Source: Nemania diffusa
Taxonomy: Eukaryota; Ascomycota; Sordariomycetes; Xylariales; Xylariaceae
Reading direction: 5' to 3'
Assembly: GCA_038501195.1 (NCBI GenBank)
Contig: JBBPUQ010000004.1
Span: 4,726,001-4,790,000 of the forward strand
Length of the DNA stretch: 64,000 nucleotides
Shown here: one piece after another, positions 51,176 through 62,190 of the stretch
Layout: each line of letters starts with the position of its first letter
How positions within the stretch are numbered: the stretch's first letter is position 1
Program-made: the position numbers and the translations under genes
Notes under the pieces: model-generated
What the model was told of the DNA's origin: nothing
Database searches by the model: none
The model's input: the letters and a program-made list of their open reading frames with translations, nothing else

Positions 51176-52577
51176 CTAGATGTATTGTGTCAGCGATGGG
51201 AGTATGCCAGTGTAGGCTGTCCCGGATGGAGGCTCCATGCCGTATATGTAAGTTCCCCACCACTAGGGACATCAGTTAGCTGAACTGTTCGCCAAGGAGA
51301 GACGGAGAGACGGCGAGACGGAGACGACGGGGAGGTGCAGTAAAACATGAGTGCTTACAGGCCCAGCTCCCCACCAGAGCCAACCAGTCCAGACATCCGG
51401 GTTCTCAGCCATGTATCCAAGCATGCCCTGGATCGCAGTGATGCATTGGGCGTTCGAACCACCAGCTGTCTCGCCTAGGATGGCCTTCTTGCCGTTCGCC
51501 TTTAGCCAGGCTGTGGCGGCCTGGAGGCGCTCCTTGCCGATTGTGGACGACACGCATGCTGTCGATGTGCCCGATCCGTCGGAGTCTAGGTATTGGTGCA
51601 TCTCATAGACGATTTTGTCGGAAGGATCGGTGAGTTTTCCCATGCCATCTGCGGTGCCACTCGACGTCTAGAGCACAACCGGTTAGTCGGCGGTATCACG
51701 CATGAATCTAGTTGAGCTGGGATCAAGTTCTATACACCATTGCCTACGACGCCAGCAAGCAGGGGGGGTGGTTCCGTTCACGACTTACCCAATGCCAGGC
51801 ACCTGTCCACGAATTGCCCTCGACAAAGATATACTGCGAGGTGGCACCGGCAGCACGAATGGCATCGATTGCCTTCTGGTTTAGGCTCGCGACAAGGGCG
51901 TTGTCTTCATCGTGAAACTCGTTGTTCGTATCGAAGATGACCTTGTCGTTCGACGCGTACCGCTTCGCCATCGTTGACCACCACGACCCGAAGCCATTCA
52001 CATCCGTGATGATGTTGTTGTAGTATCGCCCGAAGTTATGCGGGTCGATAATTACGTAGGCACCCCTACATAACTAAGTCAGTCTGATTTATGCGTCTCC
52101 CCGGCATACAATGCGAGGCTACGAAGAGTAAACACTGACTTTCCGGTGATGTACTTGACAATTGTGTCAAGGCCACTGGCGTAGGTCTCGTTTACAGTAC
52201 CCGTCATCTGGGTAGGGACGAAGCGCTCCCTATTCTCAGTCAGCACTGTATATGGTTCTAAAGTCTTGCGTTGGGGTTACTTACATCATAATGGGGACTC
52301 TGAAGGTATTCATCCCCTTGCCAATCATCGTCTAGACAAACGCGTGCAGTTAGCACCGCCATTCCCCGATGATGGAAACTGGTAAACTCACGTTAATGGC
52401 ATTCTGGTCGGGCCAAGTGTAGTCCTTCCCAAGCTGGCCAGGCAAAGCCGTGTTACCGAACTCAGCGCCAGACTCGTTGACGCCGACGAACTGGAACTTG
52501 CCCGCGCGCTTCGTCGCAGGCGCGGCGACCACGCCGGTGACGGCAGCCGCCGTAGCGAAAATCTTGACGAACTTCAT
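51176..52577 (-). CDS. Secreted GH5 endoglucanase (cellulase) without CBM
   Basis: Extracellular endo-beta-1,4-glucanase cutting internal bonds of cellulose or related glucans. Exons 52577-52392, 52331-52285, 52229-52140, 52065-51789, 51667-51359 and 51262-51176 join in frame to 331 residues. It starts with a signal peptide ([20 protein letters not shown]) and a probable Kex2 site (KR at about 23-24). Mature sequence begins [15 protein letters not shown], as in GH5 subfamily 5 fungal enzymes. The proposed acid/base is E157 ([10 protein letters not shown]) and the nucleophile E266 (AILGETAGG). The end is WWGAGPWWG...[13 protein letters not shown]. There is no N-terminal cellulose-binding module or linker, unlike Trichoderma EG2-type enzymes. 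Five introns explain why only fragments are open. Confidence 0.94.
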
Positions 52578-53663
52578 AGTGCCCGAGTGTTAGGAGACTT
52601 GTATTACGAGAGGTCTAGCCACTACATGACGAAATAGATGCTTCACCATATGGGTTCGCCCAAGTTTATAGCTCCAGCAAGTTCGCCGCGAAGAACCAAT
52701 CGACCGAGGCGGAGGTCGTAGCTCCGCCTCGCATAAGAGCAGGGAGGCCTATAACGAGGACGGGAAGGCACCGTCCGGCACCGTCGACGAGGCTCCTCGA
52801 CCAACCCGGCGGCTCTCATGATAGTGGGGAAATTTTCCGAGCCTGGAGGTGGCGGGCTGCGAGACGACGTTCATCAGTCGAGCGCCAAGGCGGGTGCTAG
52901 TGCTCCAAGAAGGTTGCGGAAATATATACAACATGTATCATACTACTTCAGTACTATATATTCCAGATACTTCTCTGTATCATAAACGTCTAACATTATC
53001 TTTATGATTATGAGTCTGTCAGCACTTGTCAAGTAGCCTCTCCATTCTAAACGGTAGCAGACTAGAGTGGTTATTATCATGAGAATACCATGACAAACTA
53101 GGTATGTAGAAAGTCTGGAAACCAAGGCGAGATGCGACCGAATGCATATACAAATAGTCTAGATAGCTAAGAGTGTCCAATATCAATATCTTTATCTAGA
53201 GTAGCAAACGTACAGAGTAGGTATTGCTCGTTCGAGGACACGGGAGTTCGTGCTCCGCATGTTGTAGCAAAAGAGCAGCGCAAACCAACGAATGCGATCC
53301 CCAGAGAAGAATTCATTTATTGAGACTTATGCGAAAGCTTAGTCTATTGGTAAAAATGCAGGCAAATAATACGCCATCGGAGGATAAACGGTAAATCTTG
53401 CGGCTGCAATAGGGGCTGCTTGTCCCGGATCTATCGATTGAACGGTCGATGACTGTCAGGCGGCAACGGGCCGGCGGACGTGCAGAGTCGGCAGAACCCG
53501 ATAATGCGACAATAGCATGAATATCTTCGTTAATCGATAATGCACTTATCGCAATACCTGGAAATTGCAATGCGACTCCAGTGAAGAGGTAGAGAGAGTT
53601 ATCGGCCGCACAGGAAGCATCATCCACAGACCTCACGACACCGTCGTCGCATATCCCAACAAG
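52578..53663. other. Divergent promoter region: GH5 / mitochondrial S19
   Basis: About 1.1 kb separates the start codons of two divergent genes. A 107-codon minus frame at 53313-53636 shows no motif and probably is not a gene. I did not find a convincing cellulase regulator site. Confidence 0.45.
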
Positions 53664-54303
53664 ATGCAGCCCACGCGGATTCTGCTCAAGGGCCGATCCG
53701 TGTGGAAAGGTGAGCTCTTCCCCAGCTAATTAGACGAAAACCACACCCGCCTCTGGAATTCGGTTCATATATGCTAATCATTCTCAATAGGCCCGCACAT
53801 CGTCCCGTAAGTCAAGCTCCATCTCCCCGAACAGAGCAGGCGCATAAACCTCGAATGAGCGAAGCGAAGCAAAGACCCCCTCATAGAACCCTACCCCGGA
53901 TCTACCTTCAACAAAGACATGTCCAAGTTCCAGACCAGGCCTTTCTGACGCTGTTCTCGTCTACAGTCTTCCCATTTCGCGTCAGCTGCCGGGCGAGAAA
54001 ATAAAGCCGATCCGGACACAGGCCCGCTCCGCCACCATCCTGCCCAACTTCGTGGGCCTCTTGTTCCAGGTGCACAACGGCAAGATATACAACGACGTCA
54101 TCATAACCGAGGACATGGTCGGACACAAGCTGGGCGAGTTCTCTCCGTACGTGCACCACCCTCCCCTCCTTTTGCTATCGTCTCATATTTATCATATGCC
54201 AACAATATAATGGGCGTGGATTTGACTTAGTGTACCACGCTAACTAGATGCCTATTACCTTTGATATAGTACGAGAAAGCCCTTCATCTGGTCTCGCGCG
54301 TAG
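53664..54303 (+). CDS. RSM19: Mitochondrial ribosomal protein S19 (uS19m)
   Basis: Small-subunit protein of the mitochondrial ribosome. Four exons (53664-53709, 53791-53806, 53967-54146, 54270-54303) join in frame to 91 residues, the usual bacterial-type S19 length. It reads [20 protein letters not shown], then [40 protein letters not shown] and [16 protein letters not shown], the conserved S19 core. Exon 2 is only 16 nt and the introns total more than the coding sequence, so no exon alone is recognisable as a full gene. The partner 3' end is TAF10, transcribed toward it. Confidence 0.95.
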
Positions 54304-54822
54304 TAGACAGGAATGCTCACATAGGAATGCGACTCCACGGCTATGGATAGACGAAGGCGAATAGTAGGAGAAAGCTGCATTCCGTATCCAATTGGCGTTT
54401 TATAGGCACTGGAGGCGATATCACAACAAGCATAGCGATGACCTGTCTGATCGCTTCAATGTACACTACGCAAAACTAAAATGTAAAACACGATGCATAA
54501 AAAACTGTGAAGTTACCAAATGCATGTAGTAATAATCATTTTTGTGCCCGTAGACTTTCTTCATATACGGTATCGAGGCAAATTTAACAAAACCATCTTG
54601 TGTACGTTGAACCAGTCATGAACCGGCTGATCTCCGCCTCCAACGACGGAGTTTCGACCGTGCCGCTTGCCCTATGTATGCCGTGATGCCTTGTATAGGC
54701 CCTGAACGCCTTGCGCCTTTCTAGATCTCAACCAAGTGACTCCCTTAAACAGAAACTATAACTATCATGAAAGCCCAGCTTAACTGCCGCAATGCTCCGA
54801 AGTCGGGTGGAATCCATCCCAT
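54304..54822. other. Intergenic between RSM19 and TAF10
   Basis: About 520 bp between convergent stop codons, presumably the two 3' UTRs. Nothing else is seen. Confidence 0.5.
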
Positions 54823-55492
54823 CTACCGGTAGAACTCGCTCCGCTTCACATTAACGCCGTACTCGCCGACGGCCATGCCGAGGTCCTCCATGGTGAGCAC
54901 AGTGCGGTTCTGGCTGCCGCCCTGCCCGCCGCCACCGTAGCCGGCGCGCTGGATGCCGAGGGGCCCGCCGCGTGCCTGGTCCTTGCCGCCGCCACCACCG
55001 CCAGCGGCGGCTTGGCCGGGCACGGCGATGCCGGCGGCGGCGCCGAGGTTGCCCATGGGGTTGTTGGCGCTCGTGTTGGAGGCGCGGATGCGGCTGTACT
55101 GGTACGCGTCGGCGGCCACGTCGGCCACGAACTTCTGCACCGCGAGCGCGATCAGGCGCGCGAGGCGGGGGTCCGTGTGCGGCGGGGGAGGGAGGCCGGC
55201 TTTCGTCATGTAGTAGTTTGTCACGGCGTCTGGGATCTGGCCCGGTGGGATGCGTTGTTAGTTTTAATGAAAATTACACGTCATAGGAGGGGGGGGAGTG
55301 TGGGCTGGGAAGAGAGGGAGGAGGAGGGCTTACGATGGGGGCGTAGTCGTCCATCTTGGAGAGGAACTCCTTCAGGGATGTGTCTTTCTTGTTCGGCGGC
55401 TTGGTTTCTGCTGCGGCTACGGGGTGCTCTCCTTCGAGGAGTGGTGCGGTGCCCGAGGGGACTTGCTCGTTCCCGGTGGGTGCGCTCGCCAT
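54823..55492 (-). CDS. TAF10: TAF10, TFIID and SAGA subunit
   Basis: Histone-fold subunit shared by the general transcription factor TFIID and the SAGA coactivator (established). Exon 1 (55492-55334) and exon 2 (55236-54823) flank a 97-nt intron and join in frame to 190 residues. The histone-fold core reads [31 protein letters not shown], then [20 protein letters not shown] and ends [21 protein letters not shown] Gly-rich insert (about [16 protein letters not shown]) lies in the long loop before the last helix, a common position of variable inserts. Exon 2 is notably G+C-rich against its surroundings. Confidence 0.95.
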
Positions 55493-56571
55493 CGTGGGAG
55501 GTGTGCGCGTATATGTGATACCCGGGGTAGGAAGCCCGGTAAAGAGGTAGAATTTCTTCTCTGAGGAGAGAAGTTGTATCCTCGGAGGATGTGAATTGAG
55601 TGCTCTTTGATGGTCTTATTGAGAAGATGCGGATTCTCGAGGCGCAAGTCGCGTGGTACTTGATAGGATGCACGGAGATTCAGACTGTCTGACGTGCAGC
55701 TAGGGAGCTTGTAGAAAGTGATTTACAACAAGAGGTGCCGATTCTAGCGGTAATCGATTGTACGTGTATTTCCCCAATGGCAATTGGTGTTAGCTTGCTG
55801 CTCCTATTGGAAGATGTCGATAGTTGGTACGAGGGAAACGTGATCAACGATGATGATGATTGAAGTTAAGTTAACGATGGCTGGTGGATTAGGTAATCCT
55901 TTTTGGCGGAGCATGGAGAAAGATTGGCTGGGGTTGGCTCATCCTAAGTTGTGGTCTGTGCGCATTAAGATCCAGGTGCTTGGATTCTAGATTTCTATTG
56001 GATAGCCAAAATGCGCAGGACATCTTCTGTAGGCCCTCTGAACTCTATTTCAACTATTAGCCAATGTTTATGTTCTTAAGAAAGCACGTCGAAAAAATAA
56101 ACAAGAGTTAAAGCTCCTCGTAGGTATATTTATGTTATTAGTAAAATAGGGACCCAAAATTTCGCCTGATTACTAAAATTTAATCATGCTACGAGGCGTT
56201 AGGTAGTAGTATCTTTGCTTTTTATTCCAGCCTTAAACATGTCTTTTAACTGTTTCATGCGTTAGGGTACCTACGCCTTACAGTAATACCACCAATATAC
56301 CCCATGTGGGTGAGATCGCACGTGGCCATGCCTCCATTCGGGACTGTGTTCCTAGGGCCGCAGCCGCAACTGCTTCTCGAAAAGCGCCCTGCAGTATCGG
56401 CAAGCCGAGAAACTATAGATCCGACTAACACCGTGCAATTACGTCAAGCCCACCACCAACACTCTTCTTCTACATAAGCCCCTGACCGCTAACGAAAACC
56501 TCACTCCCTCCCTGAGATCTCACGATAACGCGGCCCGTCTCCGAACATGAGGAAACAGGTCCTGTTCCGAT
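55493..56571. other. Upstream of TAF10 and of the tRNA pair
   Basis: About 1.1 kb. TAF10 promoter at left; the rest is moderately A+T-rich with no supported gene or repeat. Confidence 0.5.
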
Positions 56572-56661
56572 GGCTTGGTGGTCTAGTGGTATGATTCTCG
56601 CTTAGGGTTCACCCTACAGCACTACTTGCGAGAGGTCCCGGGTTCAATCCCCGGCCAAGCC
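56572..56661 (+). tRNA. tRNA-Pro (AGG), with intron
   Basis: A complete cloverleaf: acceptor stem GGCTTGG (56572-56578) pairs with CCAAGCC (56655-56661). The anticodon stem CTCGC/GCGAG surrounds loop TTAGGG...T with anticodon AGG. A 19-nt intron (56608-56626) lies after position 37, the canonical place. The T-arm reads GGGTTCAATCCC. D-arm GTGGTCTAGTGGTATGA is typical of fungal tRNA-Pro. Confidence 0.95.
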
Positions 56662-56693
56662 CGTCTCATCTGGTCCTCGGCTTTATCTTTATT

Positions 56694-56764
56694 GACTTCC
56701 TAGTGTAATGGTTATCACAGCGGATTTTGATTCCGCTAATCTGAGTTCGATTCTCGGGGAGGTC
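56694..56764 (+). tRNA. tRNA-Gln (TTG)
   Basis: Acceptor stem GACTTCC (56694-56700) pairs with GGAGGTC (56758-56764), with one T-G pair. The anticodon stem GCGGA/TCCGC encloses TTTTGAT, anticodon TTG. T-arm CTGAGTTCGATTCTCGG. It starts only 32 bp after tRNA-Pro, in the same direction. No intron. Confidence 0.92.
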
Positions 56765-58065
56765 TTAGTACGTTCGTTTTGTAATGTCTCTTCCTAATTT
56801 TTTAAGTTTAGGCTAGTGTTAGATTCTCTGTGATATTATCTAAATAAAAAAAATATAGGCCAATGGACCCTGAGATAATACTTATTAGCAATGACAAGGG
56901 AGAGCAGTAGACTTCCGCAGACAAGGTTTCAGGAATAAAGCTTACAAGCACTCAAAGAAGCCGACTATACCATCTCTCCTGTATGGTGCTAATACGTCGG
57001 TGTACAGAAATTGCAGGACTAATAGACACTAACGTGGTAAAAGAATTAATATCAAGCATTTTTATTTAAATTTCTTTATTTTTCTGACCAACAAACATCT
57101 TTTCTGTCACTTTCGGGAAAGGGGTATTAATAGCAAAACTATTTCTCTGAGATATTGTATTAAGTGCTACGTTGAAATAATGTGTAACGTATATTTACGG
57201 GTAGGGTACAAAAGAGGTAGACACTTATATAGGGTTAAGCTTTATGGTTTTGAATTGCCGACTTGAAATTCTATACATTTGTATAAGGGTTATCTAGAAC
57301 ATTGAGAGATACCCAATATGTGAAGAGGTAGCCCAATAGTTGGTTGTACATGATCTCATGGTTCTAGAGCCGAGGGTACCTGGTGGCTTCGCCTCTATGT
57401 ACTTTTTCTTGGTAGCACTAAACCACCGGGTTTTCACATGCACGTTCTCCCGGTGCACGAGCTATGGTATACACAGACCCCCACTACGTATAAGTACCGC
57501 AAGGTATAGTACTGCATACTATGCGCTAGGTAATACCTAAAACTGTACCTACTGTAGGTACCTTTTACTGAACTTACAAGCAATGACGATTCAGTGCCTT
57601 ATTACCTACATCTCCGTACCGCCTAAAATATCCATTTTTGATAGGTCTGTAAGCATTGCCGACTCTAGGCTGGCTACATATATATAAATCTTTTTGCTTT
57701 TGCTTTTGCTTCAACCTGCCGTGCTGCATCATCCATCTGTCACATCAGCCACTGCCGCTGGAAATCCCCTGAGCGCTCATCACCGGTTGTCCAACCACAG
57801 CAGCGTTGCAGGGTCGCAGCGTAGCGCACACCCGGTACTGTGCACCCCGCGATTTGCCACCGATTCGTGCCGATTGGACTGTTACCCGTGTCTTGCTGCT
57901 GTGAGACAGCTCAATTTTTTTCTCTCTTGTTCTCGTCGCTCCGACCACCTAGCTAGGGGGCCAGTGCAAGTTCTTTTGCTGAAGCCGGCGCCGATTGCGA
58001 TTGGCCTTTTATAAGAAAGCATCGATTCCCGTCGAACTCTCGTGCTTCCCCTCCCTTTGGTCACA
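56765..58065. other. Upstream of the PRPP synthetase gene
   Basis: About 1.3 kb, A+T-rich in its left half and pyrimidine-rich close to the PRPP synthetase start. It holds that gene's promoter and leader. No gene is supported in it. Confidence 0.5.
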
Positions 58066-59558
58066 ATGGGCGACATGGCGAACGAGATTAAACTGCTCTC
58101 GGGAAATAGCCACCCCGTGCTGGCCAAGCTGGTTGCTGACCGGTAAGTTGATCAGTCAATCAATCAATTAATCAATTGATTATCTATTTATTTATCTATC
58201 TATCTATCTATCTGATTATCTTCGATCCTTCTACAACTTCGACTACTACTGCCTACTCTGCACTTATCAGCTATCCTGCACCTTTTTAAGCGAATGTCGC
58301 CGACTCTATTTTTCGTGTAACACTACATGCGGCGGCTATTGATGGCCTACCCAAAAACTCTTCCAGCTAGCTTGGCCTTTTGTTGGCGTGCGCAACCTTG
58401 TACAAGGCGATTAGACCGCAACACTAACTAGAGCCCTACGAATAGGCTGGGCATCGAGCTCGCGAAGACTCTAAGTCTCAACTACTCCAACCAGGAGACG
58501 AGTGTAACAATTGGTGAATCGGTTCGCGACGAGGATGGTACAACACCCTCTAAATCTGTAATTCAACCGCTCTTGGATAAGCTGTTCTAACAGAATACGC
58601 CTCTCCAGTCTTCATCCTCCAGTCCACTGCGCCGGGCGATATCAACGATGGGCTTATGGAGCTTCTCATCATGATCCATGCCTGTCGAACCGCCTCCGCA
58701 CGACGAATCACCGCCGTCATCCCCAATTTCCCGTATGCGCGCCAGGACAAGAAGGACAAGAGCCGCGCGCCCATCTCCGCCAAACTCATCGCGAACATGC
58801 TGCAAACTGCCGGCTGCAACCACGTCATTACGATGGACCTGCACGCCTCCCAGATCCAAGGCTTCTTCAATGTACCTGTAGATAATCTCTACGCGGAGCC
58901 CAGCGTGCTGCGCTGGATTCGCGAGCACCGCGGCACCGAGGACGTCGTCATCGTCAGCCCGGACGCCGGCGGCGCCAAGCGGTAAGCAAGCTTCCCACAG
59001 CGCAGAACCTGAACCCCAGCGCGAAGAAGACGGCCAGAGCTAACGCCACTCCCGCCACACAGCGCCACCGCCATCGCCGACCGCCTGGACCGCGGCTTCG
59101 CCCTGATCCACAAGGAGCGCCCGCGCCCCAACGTCGTCGGCCGCATGGTGCTCGTCGGCGACGTCGTCGACAAGGTCGCCATCCTCGTCGACGACATGGC
59201 CGACACCTGCGGCACCCTCGCCAAGGCCGCCAAGACGGTCAAGGACCACGGCGCCCGCGAGGTCATCGCCATCGTCACCCACGGCATCCTCAGCGGCAAC
59301 GCCATCGCCATCCTCAACGACAGCTGCCTCAGCCAGATCGTCGTCACCAACACCGTCCCCCTCGGCGACAAGGTCGACCGCTGCAGCAAGCTGCGCGTCA
59401 TCGACGTCAGCCCCACCCTCGCCGAAGCCATCCGCCGAACTCATAATGGAGAGAGTGTGAGGTATGTCATGTTTTCCGCTAACCCTGCCCCTACCCTGCC
59501 CCTATCGACGTGCCGCTAACGAGCCTGTAGCTTTCTATTCAACCACGCTCCCGCCTAG
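58066..59558 (+). CDS. Ribose-phosphate pyrophosphokinase (PRPP synthetase)
   Basis: Makes PRPP from ribose 5-phosphate and ATP for purine, pyrimidine, histidine and tryptophan synthesis. Exons 58066-58142, 58446-58537, 58609-58981, 59063-59461 and 59531-59558 join in frame to 322 residues, a standard length without the large insert of yeast Prs1/Prs5. Seen motifs: [10 protein letters not shown], the cation-binding [24 protein letters not shown] and the PRPP-binding loop [15 protein letters not shown]. The end is [15 protein letters not shown] second in-frame ATG at 58075 could be the real start. Exons 3 and 4 are markedly G+C-rich. Intron 1 (303 nt) is long for this locus and contains a TCTA microsatellite. 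Fungi have several PRS paralogues; which one is not resolved. Confidence 0.96.
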
Positions 59559-60131
59559 TGTGGATAGGGGGTATGTGGGTGATTAGCTTGGGAGTGAAGA
59601 CTATGGGAAAACTGGTGTGGGTGGGAGGGAGAGTGCATGTAGCAGGGATCGCATTTGGCGGCACTCTCTGGGGTCTAATTGGCGTTAAAATGGTATATGG
59701 ACTTTCTGCATCGGGTGTCATAATGGCATCGTAACATATAAACGACCTCAAAACACGTGGGCTTCGAGGATGTGATAAATCGTCTTGCGTGGACATGTAT
59801 CTATGGGAGGTTTAGTGTTGGAGTTATGCTGCATCAGCACATCAATTGCATAGGTTGGCGAATTATAGTTTGGCTTGTCGGGAAATTCTAGACATAAGAC
59901 ATGATTTCGAGAGAATCACGATAATAGACGTATATATTGCTGAACAAATAGAATTGCCTTGTTGGGAATCTTGAGTCTCGTTTCATTTTTGGTGGCCGCC
60001 AGGGAATACACTAAAGCCATTCATCGGCCTATCTAAGGTCACTCATGACCATCCCGTAATGCCTACCGTAGCCATGATTTTCATGCCGAAATGCAACAAC
60101 CAGAAGACACCTACCGAACGCCTGGAAGCAT
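59559..60131. other. Intergenic between PRPP synthetase and RPS6
   Basis: About 570 bp between convergent genes, likely both 3' UTRs. Nothing else is seen. Confidence 0.5.
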
Positions 60132-61307
60132 CTACTTGCGCATGGAGCTTGCCCTTCTCTTGCGGGCATCCGCCTTGGAGGAGCGGGCGTCAGCGACACG
60201 CTTGGCCAAGACCTGGGCGTACTCGTTCTATAGCAAGACTGTTAGTAGGGCAGCCACGGACTCGCGTAGTTTGTAGGGTTAGATAACGTACGGCCTCGTC
60301 CTTGACCTTCTCGGCCTGGCGGCGCTTGAGCGCAACACGGTGGCGCTTGTGCTGGAGACGCTGGGGAGTGACCAGTCTCTGGATACGGGGGGCCTTGGTG
60401 TAAGGCGTCTTGCCCTCGCCCTTGGGCTGGACTTCACGTCGGATAACGTACTTTCGGACCTATTTAATAGAGAGGGAAAACCCAAAGATATTAGCCATCA
60501 TATGCTCCCATATTTTCAAGTGTTTCTTTCCTCTCAGACTCTACTTCGGTGGTTACACTGCTAAGGATTCTTCTCTCTCATCCCGCAGAAGCAACGACCG
60601 AGTAGGTGATGACGAGTGTTGTAATTCTACTTACATCGTCATCCTTGCTGAGGCCGAAGAAGCGGCGAATCTTGGTAGCACGCTTGGGACCGAGGCGCTT
60701 GGGGTGGACGACGTCGGTAAGGCCGGGGATCTCGCTTTCACCCTGCTTGACGATGGAGAGAGCAAGGACAGAGAGGTCCATGCCGACGATGCAGCCACGG
60801 ACGGACTTTCGCTTGCGCTCGCCGGTGCGGCGGGGTCGGTAGCAGGAGTGGCCTTCGGAGAGTAGGAGTCGGACACGGGTAGGGTGCAGGACACCTTGCT
60901 TCATGGGGAAACCCTGCTTGTCGTTTCCACCGGTAATGCGGAAAACGTAGCCCTTGAACTCATCGCCGAGGTTGTCACCGGGGATTTCCTGGCCCATCTG
61001 ATAGCACCACGACGTTAGTAACCCGATTCATGTTCACGTTCATATTCATATCCAATCCATGTTGAAAATGATGGTTTTTTTTCCCTAGAGGTCGACGAGA
61101 TAGCCGTGCAATGCCTGCGGACGGGGAAGGGTCGCTTGAGGTTTGCATGTAGGGACCGCGTCTTGCTCATCGAATCTGGTTTCGCGAAGAGGAAAGGTGG
61201 GATGGAAAACGTACTCGCTTCTCCATAAAGTCGCGGAGCTTACGCTCATCTTCGATCTCGATTAACTTCTGGCTGCCATTGGCAGGGTAGGAGATGTTCA
61301 GCTTCAT
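60132..61307 (-). CDS. rps6: 40S ribosomal protein S6 (eS6)
   Basis: Small cytosolic ribosomal subunit protein and, in other eukaryotes, a target of TOR-linked kinases. Exons 61307-61215, 60997-60635, 60459-60292 and 60227-60132 are all phase 0 and join to 239 residues, the usual length. It begins [20 protein letters not shown] and contains [15 protein letters not shown] and [19 protein letters not shown]. It ends in [11 protein letters not shown], where the RRASS serines are the conserved phosphosite. The gene is divergent from CTF8, 418 bp apart. Confidence 0.97.
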
Positions 61308-61725
61308 CTCGGCGGTGGGTGTTGGCGATCGACTTTGGGTGACGTGGATTGAGAGAGGAAGTCAAATCGTGACCGGAAATGCTAGAGATAATCGACGGTT
61401 GGTTGTGATTTTGGTTTTCTCGCTAATCCTAATTTTTCTCTGGGTCCTGCACGAAAGAGGTGGGATAACGCTAGGGCAAGCGAGTGCGCACTGACCACTT
61501 ATCCTTGCTATCGATAACGTTAAGAGAGGTACCTACCTACCTAATCAGGTATGCAGTACCCACTATCTAGGGGGTCCTACAATTGGTTGGCATATCGCTG
61601 CTTGCTGCACCATAGCATTCAAAGGTTCGATTATACTTATTTAATGTCATGTACGTAGTAGCTAACTGCGTTGCTTTCCGTATTTTTTACTCAAAGTTGA
61701 ATATCTACTGCTTAATAACGATAAG
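61308..61725. promoter_or_regulatory. Divergent promoter: RPS6 / CTF8
   Basis: 418 bp between two start codons pointing apart. It contains a TACCTACCTACC-type run near 61530, of the sort frequent in this genome's promoters. Specific factor sites are not assigned. Confidence 0.5.
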
Positions 61726-62190
61726 ATGACATCTTCCGTTACCCTTCGTCTATGCACTTCCGTCGCCGAAGCTTCTTCATCAAATCCCTTGCCGCAGCTT
61801 ATACAGACACCGTCTGGTCTAGCCATTCTTGAGCTACAGGGTACAATAAACTTACCTCAAGTAGACGAGAACGGCGGCTCGCTAGGCCATCAAGAGCTTC
61901 AAATTGGGCGCATATCATTCCCAGATTTCCACCCAGAGACGCAGGATGTCTCAAGCACCGCCTGGATGAAGCGAGTCCACCTATACGTGGGCCAACATCA
62001 AAGGCTCACCGGAGAATTAAAGAAACTACCCAGAGCTATGGCCGTTATCCGGAAGAGACCTATATCCGAACTGGATGTGGAGATGACCGATTCGTCCTCT
62101 GAGAATACCAAAGAAGATCTGGAACTTGTCGAGATTGTCAAGTATAAGCTGATGTTTTCGCATCGTCCCGAGCCTGTCGGTGCTGTCTGA
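61726..62190 (+). CDS. CTF8: CTF8, subunit of the Ctf18 clamp loader
   Basis: Small subunit of the Ctf18-Dcc1-Ctf8 alternative RFC, which loads PCNA and supports sister-chromatid cohesion (established). A single exon encodes 154 residues. The family core is visible: LAILELQGTINLP, then W-MKRVHLYVGQHQRLTGELK, KLPRAMAVIRKR and the C-terminal VEIVKYKLMFSHRPEPV. The first ATG in frame was used. A Ser/Glu-rich stretch near 117-128 interrupts the conserved parts. Confidence 0.93.
   Translation: MTSSVTLRLCTSVAEASSSNPLPQLIQTPSGLAILELQGTINLPQVDENGGSLGHQELQIGRISFPDFHPETQDVSSTAWMKRVHLYVGQHQRLTGELKKLPRAMAVIRKRPISELDVEMTDSSSENTKEDLELVEIVKYKLMFSHRPEPVGAV

Noticed and set aside
53313..53636. 107-codon minus frame upstream of RSM19
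   Set aside because: No motif, low-quality composition, lies in the divergent promoter region and starts 27 bp from the RSM19 ATG.
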